DNA of 64,000 nt, taken from positions 1,769,001 through 1,833,000 of the forward strand of contig NZ_CP059902.1 in the NCBI RefSeq assembly GCF_014127105.1, given 5' to 3'. The notes below the pieces were generated by a model. The model had not been told where the DNA came from. It ran no database searches and was given only the letters and a program-made list of their open reading frames with translations. Shown here piece after piece: positions 17,799 through 27,031 of this stretch. Position 1 is the first letter of the stretch. Each line of letters starts with the position of its first letter. The DNA comes from Devosia sp. MC521 (GTDB taxonomy: Bacteria; Pseudomonadota; Alphaproteobacteria; Rhizobiales; Devosiaceae). A program made the position numbers and the translations under genes.

Positions 17799-18827
17799 TC
17801 AGACGAGGCACACCACATTGCCCGGCTGCTTTGGGGCTTCTACGGCTTCATGCGCATCGGCAATTTCGCGGAGGGCGAAGGTCGCAGCGATGGTTGGACG
17901 AAGCTGCCCCATCGAGAGCGCAAAGTTGATGTCCGCAAGCCCACGCAGACTGTCGCCCTCCGAAATCATAAAGATCGGCGCGAGCCGAATATGGGCATTG
18001 GTGAACTGTAGCGGATAGTAAGGGATGGCCGGGGTACGGTCGGATGGCGAGGAATAGCTGGCAATCTGACCGCCGAGTTTCAGCACGGCAGCGTCAATGG
18101 CAGCGTTCGCGCCGAAATCAACTTCAATAATGCGATCAACGCCTTGCGGGGCGATGCTGCGAACGCACTTCACCACATCTTCGGTCTTGCGGTTGATGAT
18201 GTGGTGGGCTCCAGCCGCACGTGCGACCTCGGCTTTTTCTGGCGAAGAGACTGTCGTGATGACGGTCGCGCCAGCGGCTACGGCGAACTGAACGGCCAGC
18301 TCACCAACGGCCCCAGCCCCGCCTTGCACGAGGAGTGTTTTGCCGGCGACCGGACCATCGCAGAAGGTGACGTAATGCGCGGTACGGGCGGGAATGCCGA
18401 GGCAAGCTCCAACCTCAAACGAGACATTATCGGGCAGAGGCACGACATGGGACAGCGGCAGGCAGCTGTAGGTGGCAGCAGTGCCTGCTTCCGGGCCCGA
18501 ACCACCATAGGAGGCGGCGCCCTGTGCGTTAAACACCCAGACGCGGCGACCGACCCAATGCTCTGGGACACCGGCACCGACGCATTCGACCACACCCGCG
18601 CCATCGCTGTGTGGGACAATGGGCTGAGCAGGAGGCATTGTGCTGCCCCAACCAGACCGCTTTTTGACGTCTGACGGATTGATGCCGGAGGCGTGGATGC
18701 GGACGACCACCTCACCCTTTTGAGGCGTTGGGCGGACTTGCTCGGAGAAAGAAAGCACCTCAGCGGCAGAACCGACGCTGGAATAGCTGGCGACAATTGA
18801 GGTGCTCATGTCGGAAAAATCTTTCAT
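17799..18827 (-). CDS. Quinone oxidoreductase-like MDR protein
   Basis: A 342-residue zinc-free medium-chain dehydrogenase/reductase of the NADPH:quinone reductase (Qor) type. The N-terminal GroES-like part contains ASGINPSDVKKRSGWG, and the Rossmann NADPH site reads VQGGAGAVGELAVQFA (about residues 155-170). No structural zinc Cys cluster is seen. The start (ATG 18827) overlaps the TGA of the gamma-glutamyltransferase gene (TGATG), which supports it over the ATG six codons later and indicates coupled translation. It is the last of three minus-strand genes with the Lrp regulator. Natural substrate unknown. Confidence 0.9.
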   Translation of the reverse strand: MKDFSDMSTSIVASYSSVGSAAEVLSFSEQVRPTPQKGEVVVRIHASGINPSDVKKRSGWGSTMPPAQPIVPHSDGAGVVECVGAGVPEHWVGRRVWVFNAQGAASYGGSGPEAGTAATYSCLPLSHVVPLPDNVSFEVGACLGIPARTAHYVTFCDGPVAGKTLLVQGGAGAVGELAVQFAVAAGATVITTVSSPEKAEVARAAGAHHIINRKTEDVVKCVRSIAPQGVDRIIEVDFGANAAIDAAVLKLGGQIASYSSPSDRTPAIPYYPLQFTNAHIRLAPIFMISEGDSLRGLADINFALSMGQLRPTIAATFALREIADAHEAVEAPKQPGNVVCLV

Positions 18828-20656
18828 CAGCGGCCGATGGCATAGCCCTGGGAGGTGCGTGGGTCTGCACCGCCCTTGAGGATGCCGTCCTTTTGCGAGA
18901 CCGCACAGAGGCGACCTTCGGACCAGACAGGACCAACAACCACGTCGTGACCGCGTTCACGCAATTTGGTGACAGTGGCTTCCGGCATCTGACCATCGAC
19001 AACGACGGTGTTGGGCTTAGCGGCGCGTGGCCAGAACGAGCTTGGGAAGTGATCCGTGTGCCAGTTAGGCGCTTCGATGGACTGCTGCAGGTTGAGCCCC
19101 GAGACCGCGTGGCGGAGGAAGAGTTGCAACGACCACTGATCTTGCTGATCACCGCCCGGCGTGCCCCAAGCCATATACGGCTTGCCATCACGATGGGCGA
19201 GCGAAGCCGACAGTGTTGTGCGCGGGCGCTTATAGGGCGCAATCGTGCTCGGCAGACCGGGCTGGAGCCAGAACATTTGAGCGCGCGAGTTGAGCGGGAA
19301 GCCCAGCTCCGGAATGACCGGCGAGCTCTGCAGCCAACCGCCGCTTGGGGTCGCAGAAACCATATTGCCATGACGATCCACGACACAGATGTGGCAGGTG
19401 TCGCCACGCTCGGCTGGTGGCAGAGCGACTGTTGGCTCACCAACGCCGAGGACCGGAGCAACAGTGGGTTCGCCTGCGCCCGCCGCGGCCTTGGTCTCGC
19501 GTGTGTGAATGGCGGCGAGATGCGCCTCCCAAGCAGCGTCGGTTTCAATACCGGGCTGCAAATCCTGCGAAGCTGTCTCGCCCATCAGGCGGCGGCGCTC
19601 TTCGGAGTATGATTTGGAGAGCAGGTGTTCCATCGGAACATCGCTGAATTTCGGGTCGCCATAAGCGGCCTCGCGGTCGGCGAAGGCGAGCTTGCCGGCC
19701 TCGAGGATCAGGTGGATGTATTCATCCCCTGATGGGTCCATGTCTTCGAGGGCAAAACCATCGAGCAGCGACAATTGCTGCAGCATGACCGGCCCCTGGC
19801 TCCATGGGCCAGGCTTAAAGACTTCAAAGTCCCGGAACTTTAGCGACAGTGGCTTTTCGTAGCTGGCTTCCCAACGCCCCATATCGTCGGCGGTGAGAAG
19901 ACCCTTGTGCGGGACGCCGTCGACATCGAGGACATCGCCGGATTGGCTGAAGCGATCCATCGCCTCAGCGACAAAGCCCTTGTACCAAGCGCGACGCGCG
20001 GCCTCGATCTGGCGATCACGATCGCCGCCGACAGCGTCGGCCTCAGACAGAATGCGCTCATACGTGTCGGCCATGACCGGATTGCGGTGCATAGTGCCCA
20101 CTGGCGGCAGATCACCATTCTTGAGGTAGACATCGCGCGAACCATGCCAATGGTTCTCAAAGACGGTCCGCATCCCGGCCACAGCTGAATTGATGCGCGG
20201 CAAAACAGGAATGCCATTGCGGGCATAGTGAATAAGCGGCTCGAACACATCGCGCAGACGCATGGTGCCATGATCGCGCAGCATCACCAGCCAAGCGTCG
20301 AATGCGCCGGGAACAACGGCAGCAAGAAGGCCGGAGCCGGGAATAAGGTCAAGACCAAGATCGGTAAAACGCTCTGGCGTCGCTGCGCCGGGTGCTACCC
20401 CCTGCCCGCACAAAACTTCAGTCTGCTCGGTGCGCGCATTGTAAAAGACAATCGGAACTTCACCCGCCGGGCCATTCAAATGCGGCTCAACAGCTTGCAG
20501 GGTAAGACCACCGGCAACCGCAGCATCAAACGCGTTGCCGCCACGCTCAAGAATGGACATTGCCACGGCGCTGGCGATCCAGTGCGTGGACGAGACCACC
20601 CCGAAGCTACCAACAATTTCAGGACGCGAAACGAAACTCGGTTGGGTTGGAGACAA
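18827..20656 (-). CDS. ggt: Gamma-glutamyltransferase family protein
   Basis: An N-terminal-nucleophile hydrolase/transferase of 609 residues that would act on gamma-glutamyl compounds such as glutathione. The N-terminal block RGGNAFDAAVAGG and HLNGPAGEVPI are family marks. The precursor would be cut before the catalytic Thr in GDTCHICVVDRHGNMVS (about residue 430), and SGGWLQ lies in the small subunit. No signal peptide is evident, unlike periplasmic E. coli GGT, so it may be cytoplasmic. The start appears to be TTG at 20656. It sits 32 bases after the Lrp gene and is coupled to the quinone-reductase-like gene. Confidence 0.9.
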   Translation of the reverse strand: MSPTQPSFVSRPEIVGSFGVVSSTHWIASAVAMSILERGGNAFDAAVAGGLTLQAVEPHLNGPAGEVPIVFYNARTEQTEVLCGQGVAPGAATPERFTDLGLDLIPGSGLLAAVVPGAFDAWLVMLRDHGTMRLRDVFEPLIHYARNGIPVLPRINSAVAGMRTVFENHWHGSRDVYLKNGDLPPVGTMHRNPVMADTYERILSEADAVGGDRDRQIEAARRAWYKGFVAEAMDRFSQSGDVLDVDGVPHKGLLTADDMGRWEASYEKPLSLKFRDFEVFKPGPWSQGPVMLQQLSLLDGFALEDMDPSGDEYIHLILEAGKLAFADREAAYGDPKFSDVPMEHLLSKSYSEERRRLMGETASQDLQPGIETDAAWEAHLAAIHTRETKAAAGAGEPTVAPVLGVGEPTVALPPAERGDTCHICVVDRHGNMVSATPSGGWLQSSPVIPELGFPLNSRAQMFWLQPGLPSTIAPYKRPRTTLSASLAHRDGKPYMAWGTPGGDQQDQWSLQLFLRHAVSGLNLQQSIEAPNWHTDHFPSSFWPRAAKPNTVVVDGQMPEATVTKLRERGHDVVVGPVWSEGRLCAVSQKDGILKGGADPRTSQGYAIGR

Positions 20657-20688
20657 CAGACAAAGCCTTGAGAAGTTGAAGTTCAGAA

Positions 20689-21177
20689 CTAGTCCTGATC
20701 GGACTCGAGGTATTCAAACCAATCGCCCCAGGTCCAGGAGCTCTTGGTGACCTCAGCAATTTGGAAGGTGTCGGTGCTGGTCACTGCAGGGGCAACCTTG
20801 GGCACCACTTCCGACACGAACCGATGGAGATCTGCCACATCCTTATGGAGGGATTGTATCATCACATCGGCTGGGCCAAAGGAGAGACCAACAAAGCGAA
20901 CATTGCTTTGCTGACCCAGAATTTCGGCTGTCTCGCGCGTGTGTCCGGGCTTTACCCGCAGCAATGTCATCGCTGACACCCCAACGCCCAAAGCAATAGG
21001 ACTACCCACCAGGGTCACGCGAATAAGGTTTTCGTCTTGCAGGCGCGTGAATCGCAACCGCACCGTCCCCTCCGAGACGTTTAACTGTCGCGCGATTTCA
21101 CGAAATGAAACCCGACCATCTTTCGCCAGCAAGGCGATGATGTCTTGATCAAGCTGATCCAAAACCACTTTTTGCAT
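20689..21177 (-). CDS. Lrp/AsnC family transcriptional regulator
   Basis: A 162-residue regulator: an N-terminal winged helix (LDQDIIALLAKDGRVSFREI, then ARQLNVSEGTVRLRFTRLQ) and a C-terminal RAM ligand/oligomerisation domain. The start is set at 21177 (MQKVVLDQLDQD), which has GGGAGG 7 bases upstream; an upstream in-frame start lacks this. It is transcribed with the gamma-glutamyltransferase and quinone-reductase-like genes and is divergent from the spermidine/putrescine-class importer operon; a nested palindrome in the shared promoter region is the obvious candidate operator. The likely effector is an amino acid or a related imported compound. Confidence 0.93.
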   Translation of the reverse strand: MQKVVLDQLDQDIIALLAKDGRVSFREIARQLNVSEGTVRLRFTRLQDENLIRVTLVGSPIALGVGVSAMTLLRVKPGHTRETAEILGQQSNVRFVGLSFGPADVMIQSLHKDVADLHRFVSEVVPKVAPAVTSTDTFQIAEVTKSSWTWGDWFEYLESDQD

Positions 21178-21240
21178 CCCGCATCCTCCCTGCAATAAAA
21201 TTACGCATTTCGCATCATTCTGCAAACTCATTCTTGACTA

Positions 21241-21277
21241 TGCGCAATTTTCGTATCGTATTTATACGAGATGCGCA
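21241..21277. promoter_or_regulatory. Nested palindromic operator in divergent promoter
   Basis: Outer TGCGCA repeats at 21241-21246 and 21272-21277 (each itself a palindrome) enclose TCGTAT / ATACGA arms at 21251-21256 and 21264-21269; both pairs share nearly the same centre (21259-21260). A TTGACT hexamer at 21234-21239 lies immediately upstream, so binding would cover the promoter spacer and -10 of the importer operon. The divergent Lrp-type regulator gene is the natural candidate for binding here. The symmetry is seen directly; the regulator assignment is inference. Confidence 0.6.
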
Positions 21278-21350
21278 GTGCGTGCCCCACGCGCCGCGCA
21301 TTCAAAAGGGTCGGGAGACGTGAGTACACGTCCCCATACGGAGACTAAGT

Positions 21351-22403
21351 ATGATACGTATTGCAGCGCTGACGGCAGCACTCCTTGGCGGCGTAGCCGT
21401 CGCTCCCGCCGTATTTGCCCAAGACAAGACTGAAATTACCTTCTTCATCTGGGCTGGTTCGAACCAGGGCGTTGTCCCTACTGAAATTATCGAGGCCTAT
21501 CGCGCCGCGAACCCGAATGTGACCATCAACATTCTGGAATCGAACAACGCGATCACCTACCCGCAGATGGTCGCGGCACGCCGCACCACCCCGGACAATC
21601 CGCTGGTTCACTGCGGCTTCTTCAATGCTGACGCCATCACTAAGGGCGACGCAGAGGGCATGTGGGATGTTCTCGACGTTGCCTCTGTTCCAAACCTCAC
21701 CAACGTCATGGAAAACTTCCGTCGCGCTGAAGATCGCGGTGTTGGCTACCAGATGAACGCTGTCGGCATCCTCTACAACAAGGATGCGGTTCCAACCCCA
21801 CCGACCTCGTGGGCCGACCTTTGGAGCGAGGCCTATGAAGGCCGCGTGACCATGTTCGACTACGACACCCGCATGATGGCTGTTGCTGCAAAGCTCAACG
21901 GCGGTGACGAATTCAATATCGATCCGGGCTTCAAGGTCTGGGCCGAAAACGCCAAGAACTTCCGCGCGCTGGTTGATTCCAACGACGCTGTGAAGAACCT
22001 GCTGGTGAGCGGCGACGCCTGGGCTGCGCCATGGTTCTCCTCGATCTCCAACGTATGGATCGAAGAAGGTGGCCCATTTGCCTTCGCAGTTCCAAAGGAA
22101 GGCGCGATCGCGTTCCCGAGCTACCTCGCTATCGTTGACGGTTCGGACGAAGCTGAAAAGGCCGTCTGCGCGTCGCTGATCAACTCGCTGCTCGAAGCTG
22201 AAAACGCTGGCCGCTACGGCGATCTGACCTCGTCCATCCCGGTTGTGTCCAATGCTGTTCTTACCGAAAAGCAGAAGACCAACCCGATGCTGCAGCTCAG
22301 CCTGGCTGAGGAATCCATTGTGTTTGACTACGGCCACATCGGCGAAGTGACGCCTGATTGGCGTCAGCGCTGGGATCGTGAAGTCAAGGTTAACATGCGT
22401 TGA
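21351..22403 (+). CDS. ABC transporter solute-binding protein, spermidine/putrescine class
   Basis: A 350-residue periplasmic receptor (extracellular solute-binding protein, PotD-like cluster). The signal peptide is MIRIAALTAALLGGVAVAPA with cleavage near VFAQ-D. The mature part has the family's NAVGILYNKDAVPTPPTSW block near residue 130-150 and ends EVTPDWRQRWDREV. GGAG stands 8 bases before the ATG. It leads an operon with one ATPase and two permeases plus four enzyme/exporter genes. The partners suggest that the cargo is a peptide-like or amide compound rather than a polyamine, but this is inference. Confidence 0.9.
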   Translation: MIRIAALTAALLGGVAVAPAVFAQDKTEITFFIWAGSNQGVVPTEIIEAYRAANPNVTINILESNNAITYPQMVAARRTTPDNPLVHCGFFNADAITKGDAEGMWDVLDVASVPNLTNVMENFRRAEDRGVGYQMNAVGILYNKDAVPTPPTSWADLWSEAYEGRVTMFDYDTRMMAVAAKLNGGDEFNIDPGFKVWAENAKNFRALVDSNDAVKNLLVSGDAWAAPWFSSISNVWIEEGGPFAFAVPKEGAIAFPSYLAIVDGSDEAEKAVCASLINSLLEAENAGRYGDLTSSIPVVSNAVLTEKQKTNPMLQLSLAEESIVFDYGHIGEVTPDWRQRWDREVKVNMR

Positions 22404-22409
22404 TCATGA

Positions 22410-22430
22410 GAGGGGCGCTCTGCGCCCCTC
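22410..22430 (+). other. Stable hairpin after solute-binding-protein gene
   Basis: GAGGGGCGC / GCGCCCCTC, a 9-base perfect stem with a TCT loop, 7 bases after the stop; CATGCG (22394) and CGCATG (22431) add an outer arm. No T-run follows and the ATPase gene begins 35 bases later, so it more likely protects the upstream mRNA or lowers read-through than ends transcription. Confidence 0.7.
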
Positions 22431-22464
22431 CGCATGTTTGCCGTGCATTCCAAGCGAGTTACAA

Positions 22465-23541
22465 ATGAATTTTGACGTCGAGTTCCAAAATGTCAGCAAA
22501 GTTTTCGCTGACTATCTTGCGGTAGACGACATCTCGTTTTCTGTGCCCAAGGGTAGCTTCTTCTCCCTTCTCGGCCCCTCCGGCTGCGGGAAGACAACAA
22601 CTTTGCGCATGATGAGCGGGTTCGAATGGCCAGATAGCGGCCAGATCCGTATTGCGGGCAAAGACATGCACAATGTTGCAGCTTACTCGCGCCCCACCAA
22701 TATGGTGTTCCAGCGCTGGGCGCTGTTCCCCCATATGACCGTCGCTCAGAACGTCGCCTTCGGCTTGGAAGTGGCAAAGCTCGAGCGCAACGAAATTCGT
22801 AAGCGCGTCGCCGATGCACTTGAAATGGTTAGCCTTTTGCCGATGGCAGAACGCAAGCCACGCCAGCTTTCGGGTGGCCAGATGCAGCGTGTGGCCCTTG
22901 CCCGCGCACTGGTCAACAAGCCTGAGGTTCTGCTGCTCGACGAGCCGCTCGGCGCGCTCGATCTGAAGCTGCGTCTGCAAATGCAGATGGAGCTCAAGCG
23001 CATCCAGCAAGAAGTCGGTACCACCTTCATCTACGTAACCCATGATCAGGGCGAGGCATTGACCATGTCCGACCAGATCGCCGTGATGAACAAGGGCAAA
23101 ATCGACCAGCTTGCTTCGCCCCAAGAAATCTACGACCGCCCTTCGACCCGGTTCGTCGCCAGCTTCATTGGCAACACCAATTTGCTGCCGGTCGAAATCC
23201 TCGAAGTCTCCGGCCAAACCGCGATGGTCCGTGTCGGCGAAGCCAGCTTTGCCACGCCAATCGGCCAGATCGGCAATGGCAAGACCGGTGTCGTGTCCGT
23301 CCGTCACGAGCGCGTCCGCGTTGGCGATGCTGCTGCCAACGCGCAGGTGCGCCTCTCGGGCCTCGTCAAACAGACCGTGTTCTCAGGCTCTTCGATCCTC
23401 GTCACGGTTCAAATTCAGAACACCCCAATCGACCTAACGGTCGAACTCCACCACGATGGTACCAGCGCTGCCCCTGCGGTTGGGACCATCGTGGCCCTTG
23501 GCTGGGAGGGGGCGGCAACGACGCTTTTCGGCGATGACTGA
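22465..23541 (+). CDS. ABC transporter ATPase, spermidine/putrescine class
   Basis: A 358-residue PotA-like ATPase. Walker A GPSGCGKTTTLRMMSGFE (about residue 36), Q-loop region NMVFQRWALFPHM, signature LSGGQMQRVALARAL, Walker B LLLDEPLGALD and switch His THDQGEA. The C-terminal TOBE-type regulatory domain starts near residue 240. The start is ATG 22465 (MNFDVEFQNVSKVF); the frame runs upstream over the previous gene's end but has no support there. It overlaps the next permease gene by 8 bases. Confidence 0.94.
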   Translation: MNFDVEFQNVSKVFADYLAVDDISFSVPKGSFFSLLGPSGCGKTTTLRMMSGFEWPDSGQIRIAGKDMHNVAAYSRPTNMVFQRWALFPHMTVAQNVAFGLEVAKLERNEIRKRVADALEMVSLLPMAERKPRQLSGGQMQRVALARALVNKPEVLLLDEPLGALDLKLRLQMQMELKRIQQEVGTTFIYVTHDQGEALTMSDQIAVMNKGKIDQLASPQEIYDRPSTRFVASFIGNTNLLPVEILEVSGQTAMVRVGEASFATPIGQIGNGKTGVVSVRHERVRVGDAAANAQVRLSGLVKQTVFSGSSILVTVQIQNTPIDLTVELHHDGTSAAPAVGTIVALGWEGAATTLFGDD

Positions 23542-24433
23542 TGCCGTCTCCAACACCTCGGGCAAGCTGGCGATAACACCAGCAAAGCCGCCGTTCACCC
23601 GTCGCATCATGCCTTGGCTCCTGCTGTCACCGGTTATGACCGTGATGCTCGGCGCCTTCGTAATGCCGCTGCTGACCTTCTTTCAGTACAGCTTCTACCG
23701 CTTTGAGCGGGGTCGCCTGATTGAGGATTTCAGCTTCGACACCTATATCGAGTTCTTCACGGACTCCTATTACCACATGGTCATTCTCGACACGCTCAAG
23801 ATGGCCTCAGTGACGACCTTTGTGTCGATCGTGATTGGCTATCCGCTGGCCTATGCGCTCTGGCGCATGCAAAAGCCGTGGATGCAGAAGTGGTTCGCTG
23901 TGATCATCTTCTCGCCGATCCTCGTTTCGGTCGTCGTGCGCACCTATGGCTGGACCGTGTTGCTGGCCGATCAGGGCCCGATTAACTGGTTCTTGCAGCA
24001 GATCCTGCAGTTCCCTGAGCCGGTCCGCCTCGTCTTCAATCTGACCGGCGTCGTCATCAGCTTGACGCATGTGTTCCTGCCGTTCGTTGTCTTCCCGATC
24101 TTCTCGGTGATGCAGCGTATCGACCCCAACCTGCGCGAAGCCGCAATGGACCTTGGTGCCGGTTGGTGGACCACATTCCGTCGCGTGACCTTCCCCCTCA
24201 CCCTGCCCGGCCTGGTTTCTGGTGCGCAAATCGCCTTTACCCTGGCGCTTGGCGCTTTCGTGACGCCACAGATTTTGGGTGGCGGCCGCATCCTGATCCT
24301 GCCGCTGCAGGTCTACACCGCGACCACCGAAATCAACTGGCCACTTGCGGCTGTTGGCGGCATCGCACTGCTCGGCTTGGCTATGATCACCGTGATGATC
24401 TCCAACCGCTTGCTGCGCTTTAGTGAGGTATAG
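23534..24433 (+). CDS. ABC transporter permease, spermidine/putrescine class (PotB-like)
   Basis: A 299-residue inner-membrane permease with six predicted helices. The EAA coupling loop is REAAMDLGAGWWTTFRRVTF (about residues 200-220). The start at 23534 overlaps the ATPase stop by 8 bases; the frame is open upstream inside that gene but a start there would add no conserved sequence. It pairs with the next permease. Confidence 0.92.
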   Translation: MTDAVSNTSGKLAITPAKPPFTRRIMPWLLLSPVMTVMLGAFVMPLLTFFQYSFYRFERGRLIEDFSFDTYIEFFTDSYYHMVILDTLKMASVTTFVSIVIGYPLAYALWRMQKPWMQKWFAVIIFSPILVSVVVRTYGWTVLLADQGPINWFLQQILQFPEPVRLVFNLTGVVISLTHVFLPFVVFPIFSVMQRIDPNLREAAMDLGAGWWTTFRRVTFPLTLPGLVSGAQIAFTLALGAFVTPQILGGGRILILPLQVYTATTEINWPLAAVGGIALLGLAMITVMISNRLLRFSEV

Positions 24434-24435
24434 TG

Positions 24436-25269
24436 ATGTCTGATAAAACTATCCCCCATTATCGTTATTTGCTGCTGGGCCTGTTCGCGGTGATGGGCGT
24501 GTTCTACGTGCTCGCGCCGCTGGCGATTGTGATCCTCAACTCGTTTTCGAGCGTGGCGCACAACGTCTTCCCGCCTGAGGGCTATTCGACCCGCTGGTAT
24601 GAAAACCTGTTCGCACAGGACACGTTCTATCTCGCTGCAGGTCGCAGTGTGATGCTCGCGCTGTTGGCGACAGCGATTGCGATGGTCATTGGCACCATGG
24701 CGTCCTATGCCATCGTCCGCTACCAGCCCAAGCTGGCAAACCTGATCCGTGCCTTCCTGCTCTCGCCGATCGTTCTGCCGAACATCGTTTTGGGCGTTGC
24801 TGCGTTCATGTTCGTTGTTCGCATCGGCATGTTTGGCAATTACGCCAGCCTGCTGTTCGTGCACGTCGTTGTGGTTCTGCCCTTCATCGTGACCGTCATC
24901 ACCGCCTCGCTCGCCAATTTCGATTGGTCGCTGCAGGAAGCGGCAATGGATCTGGGCGCCAAGCCAGTCCGCGCTTTCACAAAGGTGGTGATGCCGCAGA
25001 TTTCGGTGAGCATGGTGGTCTCGGCGCTGTTTGCTTTCATGACCTCGTTCGACCAGGTGGAAACAACGCTGTTCCTCGTTCGCGCGGGCGCCAACACCCT
25101 GCCGATTGAAATGTTCCTCTACCTGCAGAAATGGCAGGACCCAACCATTGCTGCGCTGTCCAGTCTCTTGATTTTGTTCGCGATTATCATCGTCGCGATC
25201 CTGAGCCTGATCATGCGCAATAAAACTATTCCGCTTGCGTCGCTGCAGGCGAAGGAGGCATCAGAATGA
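24436..25269 (+). CDS. ABC transporter permease, spermidine/putrescine class (PotC-like)
   Basis: A 277-residue permease with six predicted helices and the coupling loop QEAAMDLGAKPVRAFTKVV (about residues 170-190). Either GTG 24433, overlapping the preceding TAG, or ATG 24436 could be the start; ATG is chosen. Its stop overlaps the start of the peptidase gene by ATGA, so the enzyme genes downstream belong to the same transcript as the importer. Confidence 0.92.
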   Translation: MSDKTIPHYRYLLLGLFAVMGVFYVLAPLAIVILNSFSSVAHNVFPPEGYSTRWYENLFAQDTFYLAAGRSVMLALLATAIAMVIGTMASYAIVRYQPKLANLIRAFLLSPIVLPNIVLGVAAFMFVVRIGMFGNYASLLFVHVVVVLPFIVTVITASLANFDWSLQEAAMDLGAKPVRAFTKVVMPQISVSMVVSALFAFMTSFDQVETTLFLVRAGANTLPIEMFLYLQKWQDPTIAALSSLLILFAIIIVAILSLIMRNKTIPLASLQAKEASE

Positions 25270-27023
25270 AGGCGATCGTCCCCCAAGATCTGCTCAATTC
25301 CATCAACGGCCCATTGATGTGGGAACACCTCGTCGAGTTCTCAAAGTGGCGGAAAGAATCCGGCATCGATGAAGAGCTCAAGAGCTTGGCCTATATCCAA
25401 GCGCAGATGAACTCTTACGGTTTTAAGACCGATCTCATCCTGCACGACGCCTATATCAGCCTTCCTCAAAAGGCGCGCATCGTCACCCCAGACGGTGAAC
25501 ACCGTTGCATCACCCACTCCTTCTCGCAGTCCTCGCCTGCTGAAGGGATTACGGCGGGTCTCGTCGATGTGGGTTCGGGCTCTGCGGCTGAATTCGCTGG
25601 CAAGGACGTTCGCGGCAAGATCGTCATCGTTGATGGCGTTGCAGGCGCTGTCGTTTCACAGCGCGCGACTGAAGCTGGCGCACTTGGCCAGCTCCATGTC
25701 AGCCCACACGAGCACACGCACGAAATGTGCATTTCACCGGTTTGGGGCAGCCCGACCGAGCAAACTGTCGGCAATCTGCCACAGACCGTTGTCGTCAGCA
25801 CGCCGCTCGAAAACGGCACGGCGATCCGGGCGAAGCTGGCTGAAAACCCAGACTACCAGGTCACATTGCACGCGGACGTCGATACCCGCTGGCGCAAGAC
25901 CCCCATTCTGGTGGCCGACCTGCCAAGCGCGACGGGCGATGACGAAGAGCCATTCGTCTTCTTCACCGGCCACCACGACACTTGGTACTATGGCGTGATG
26001 GACAATGGCGGCGCCAATGCCACCATGATGGAAGTTGGTCGTGTTGCCGCTGAGCGCCGCGATCTGTGGCAGCGTGGCCTGCGCATCGTCTTCTGGTCTG
26101 GCCACTCGCAGGGTCGCTACTCCGGCTCCACCTGGTACGCTGAAGAGCATTGGGAAGAGTTGGAAAAGCGCGCGCTTGTGCACGTCAACGTCGACTCGAC
26201 TGGCGGTAAGGGCAACATCATCGTGACCGACACGACTGCTGCGGCAGAACTGCGTGCATTGGCCGTTGAATCGATCTGGGACCAGGCTCAGCAAGAGTTC
26301 TCCAATCGCCGCATGGCCCGCGCTGGCGACCAGTCCTTCTGGGGCATCGGCGTTTCGGCCATTTACGGCAATATGAGCGAACAGCCAGCTGGCGCGGATG
26401 CGAACGCATCGGCAGCCGTTTTCGGCGGCGGCAACCGCAAGGGTGCTGGCACCGGTTGGTGGTGGCACACGCCCGATGATTTGCTCGACAAGATGGACGA
26501 AGAGATTTTGGTGCGCGACACCAAGATTTACTTCCACACGGTCTGGCGCCTCCTCGCCGACAAGGTTCTGCCGCTCGATTGGGCCGAACACGGTCGTTAT
26601 CTCTCTGAAGAGCTGAACGCTATCCAGGCAGGCATTGTTGGCAAGTTCGACATGTCGGTGCTGATAGAGCGCGCTAACCGCCTGACCGAAATCGCGACGG
26701 CATTCAATGCACGCCTTGCCACTCTCTCGGACGAAGCCGGCTACGCCAGAGCAAACGCGGCGCTGATCGGTGTTTCTCGCCAATTGGTCATCCTCGACTA
26801 CAGCGAGGCGGACCGCTTTGAGCAAGATGCGGCGATCATGACGCCGATCTATCCGTCGCTCCGTCCGCTTCGCGACATGGCGCAGGTTGAGGCCGGTACC
26901 GACGCGTTCAAGTTCCTAACCGTTGGCGCATCGCGTGCCCGCAATCGCGTGGCGTGGGGCCTGAAACAGGCCATCGAAATTCTCGAACAGGCTTCGGCCG
27001 AACTCGACTGCAAGCAGAACTGA
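25266..27023 (+). CDS. M28-like metallopeptidase homologue with PA-type insert
   Basis: A 585-residue protein of the M28 (aminopeptidase/glutamate carboxypeptidase) fold. A protease-associated-like segment (GLVDVGSGSAAEFAGKDVRG, about residues 98-117) precedes the catalytic part. Metal-site motifs seen are FFTGHHDTWYYGVMDNGG (about 232-249) and WWWHTPDD (about 398-405). The position where M28 enzymes carry the EE pair with the general base reads FWSGHSQGRYSGS, with no Glu, so ordinary peptidase chemistry is doubtful. No signal peptide, so it should act in the cytoplasm on the imported compound. Start fixed by ATGA overlap with the permease. Confidence 0.82.
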   Translation: MKAIVPQDLLNSINGPLMWEHLVEFSKWRKESGIDEELKSLAYIQAQMNSYGFKTDLILHDAYISLPQKARIVTPDGEHRCITHSFSQSSPAEGITAGLVDVGSGSAAEFAGKDVRGKIVIVDGVAGAVVSQRATEAGALGQLHVSPHEHTHEMCISPVWGSPTEQTVGNLPQTVVVSTPLENGTAIRAKLAENPDYQVTLHADVDTRWRKTPILVADLPSATGDDEEPFVFFTGHHDTWYYGVMDNGGANATMMEVGRVAAERRDLWQRGLRIVFWSGHSQGRYSGSTWYAEEHWEELEKRALVHVNVDSTGGKGNIIVTDTTAAAELRALAVESIWDQAQQEFSNRRMARAGDQSFWGIGVSAIYGNMSEQPAGADANASAAVFGGGNRKGAGTGWWWHTPDDLLDKMDEEILVRDTKIYFHTVWRLLADKVLPLDWAEHGRYLSEELNAIQAGIVGKFDMSVLIERANRLTEIATAFNARLATLSDEAGYARANAALIGVSRQLVILDYSEADRFEQDAAIMTPIYPSLRPLRDMAQVEAGTDAFKFLTVGASRARNRVAWGLKQAIEILEQASAELDCKQN

Positions 27024-27031
27024 TCTCAAAA

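Noticed and set aside
21348-21363. A TGATACGTAT sequence at the importer start resembling half of the LacI-type operator at 37826
   Set aside because: It covers the start codon and first codons, lacks the full palindrome and belongs to a locus with an Lrp regulator; probably chance.
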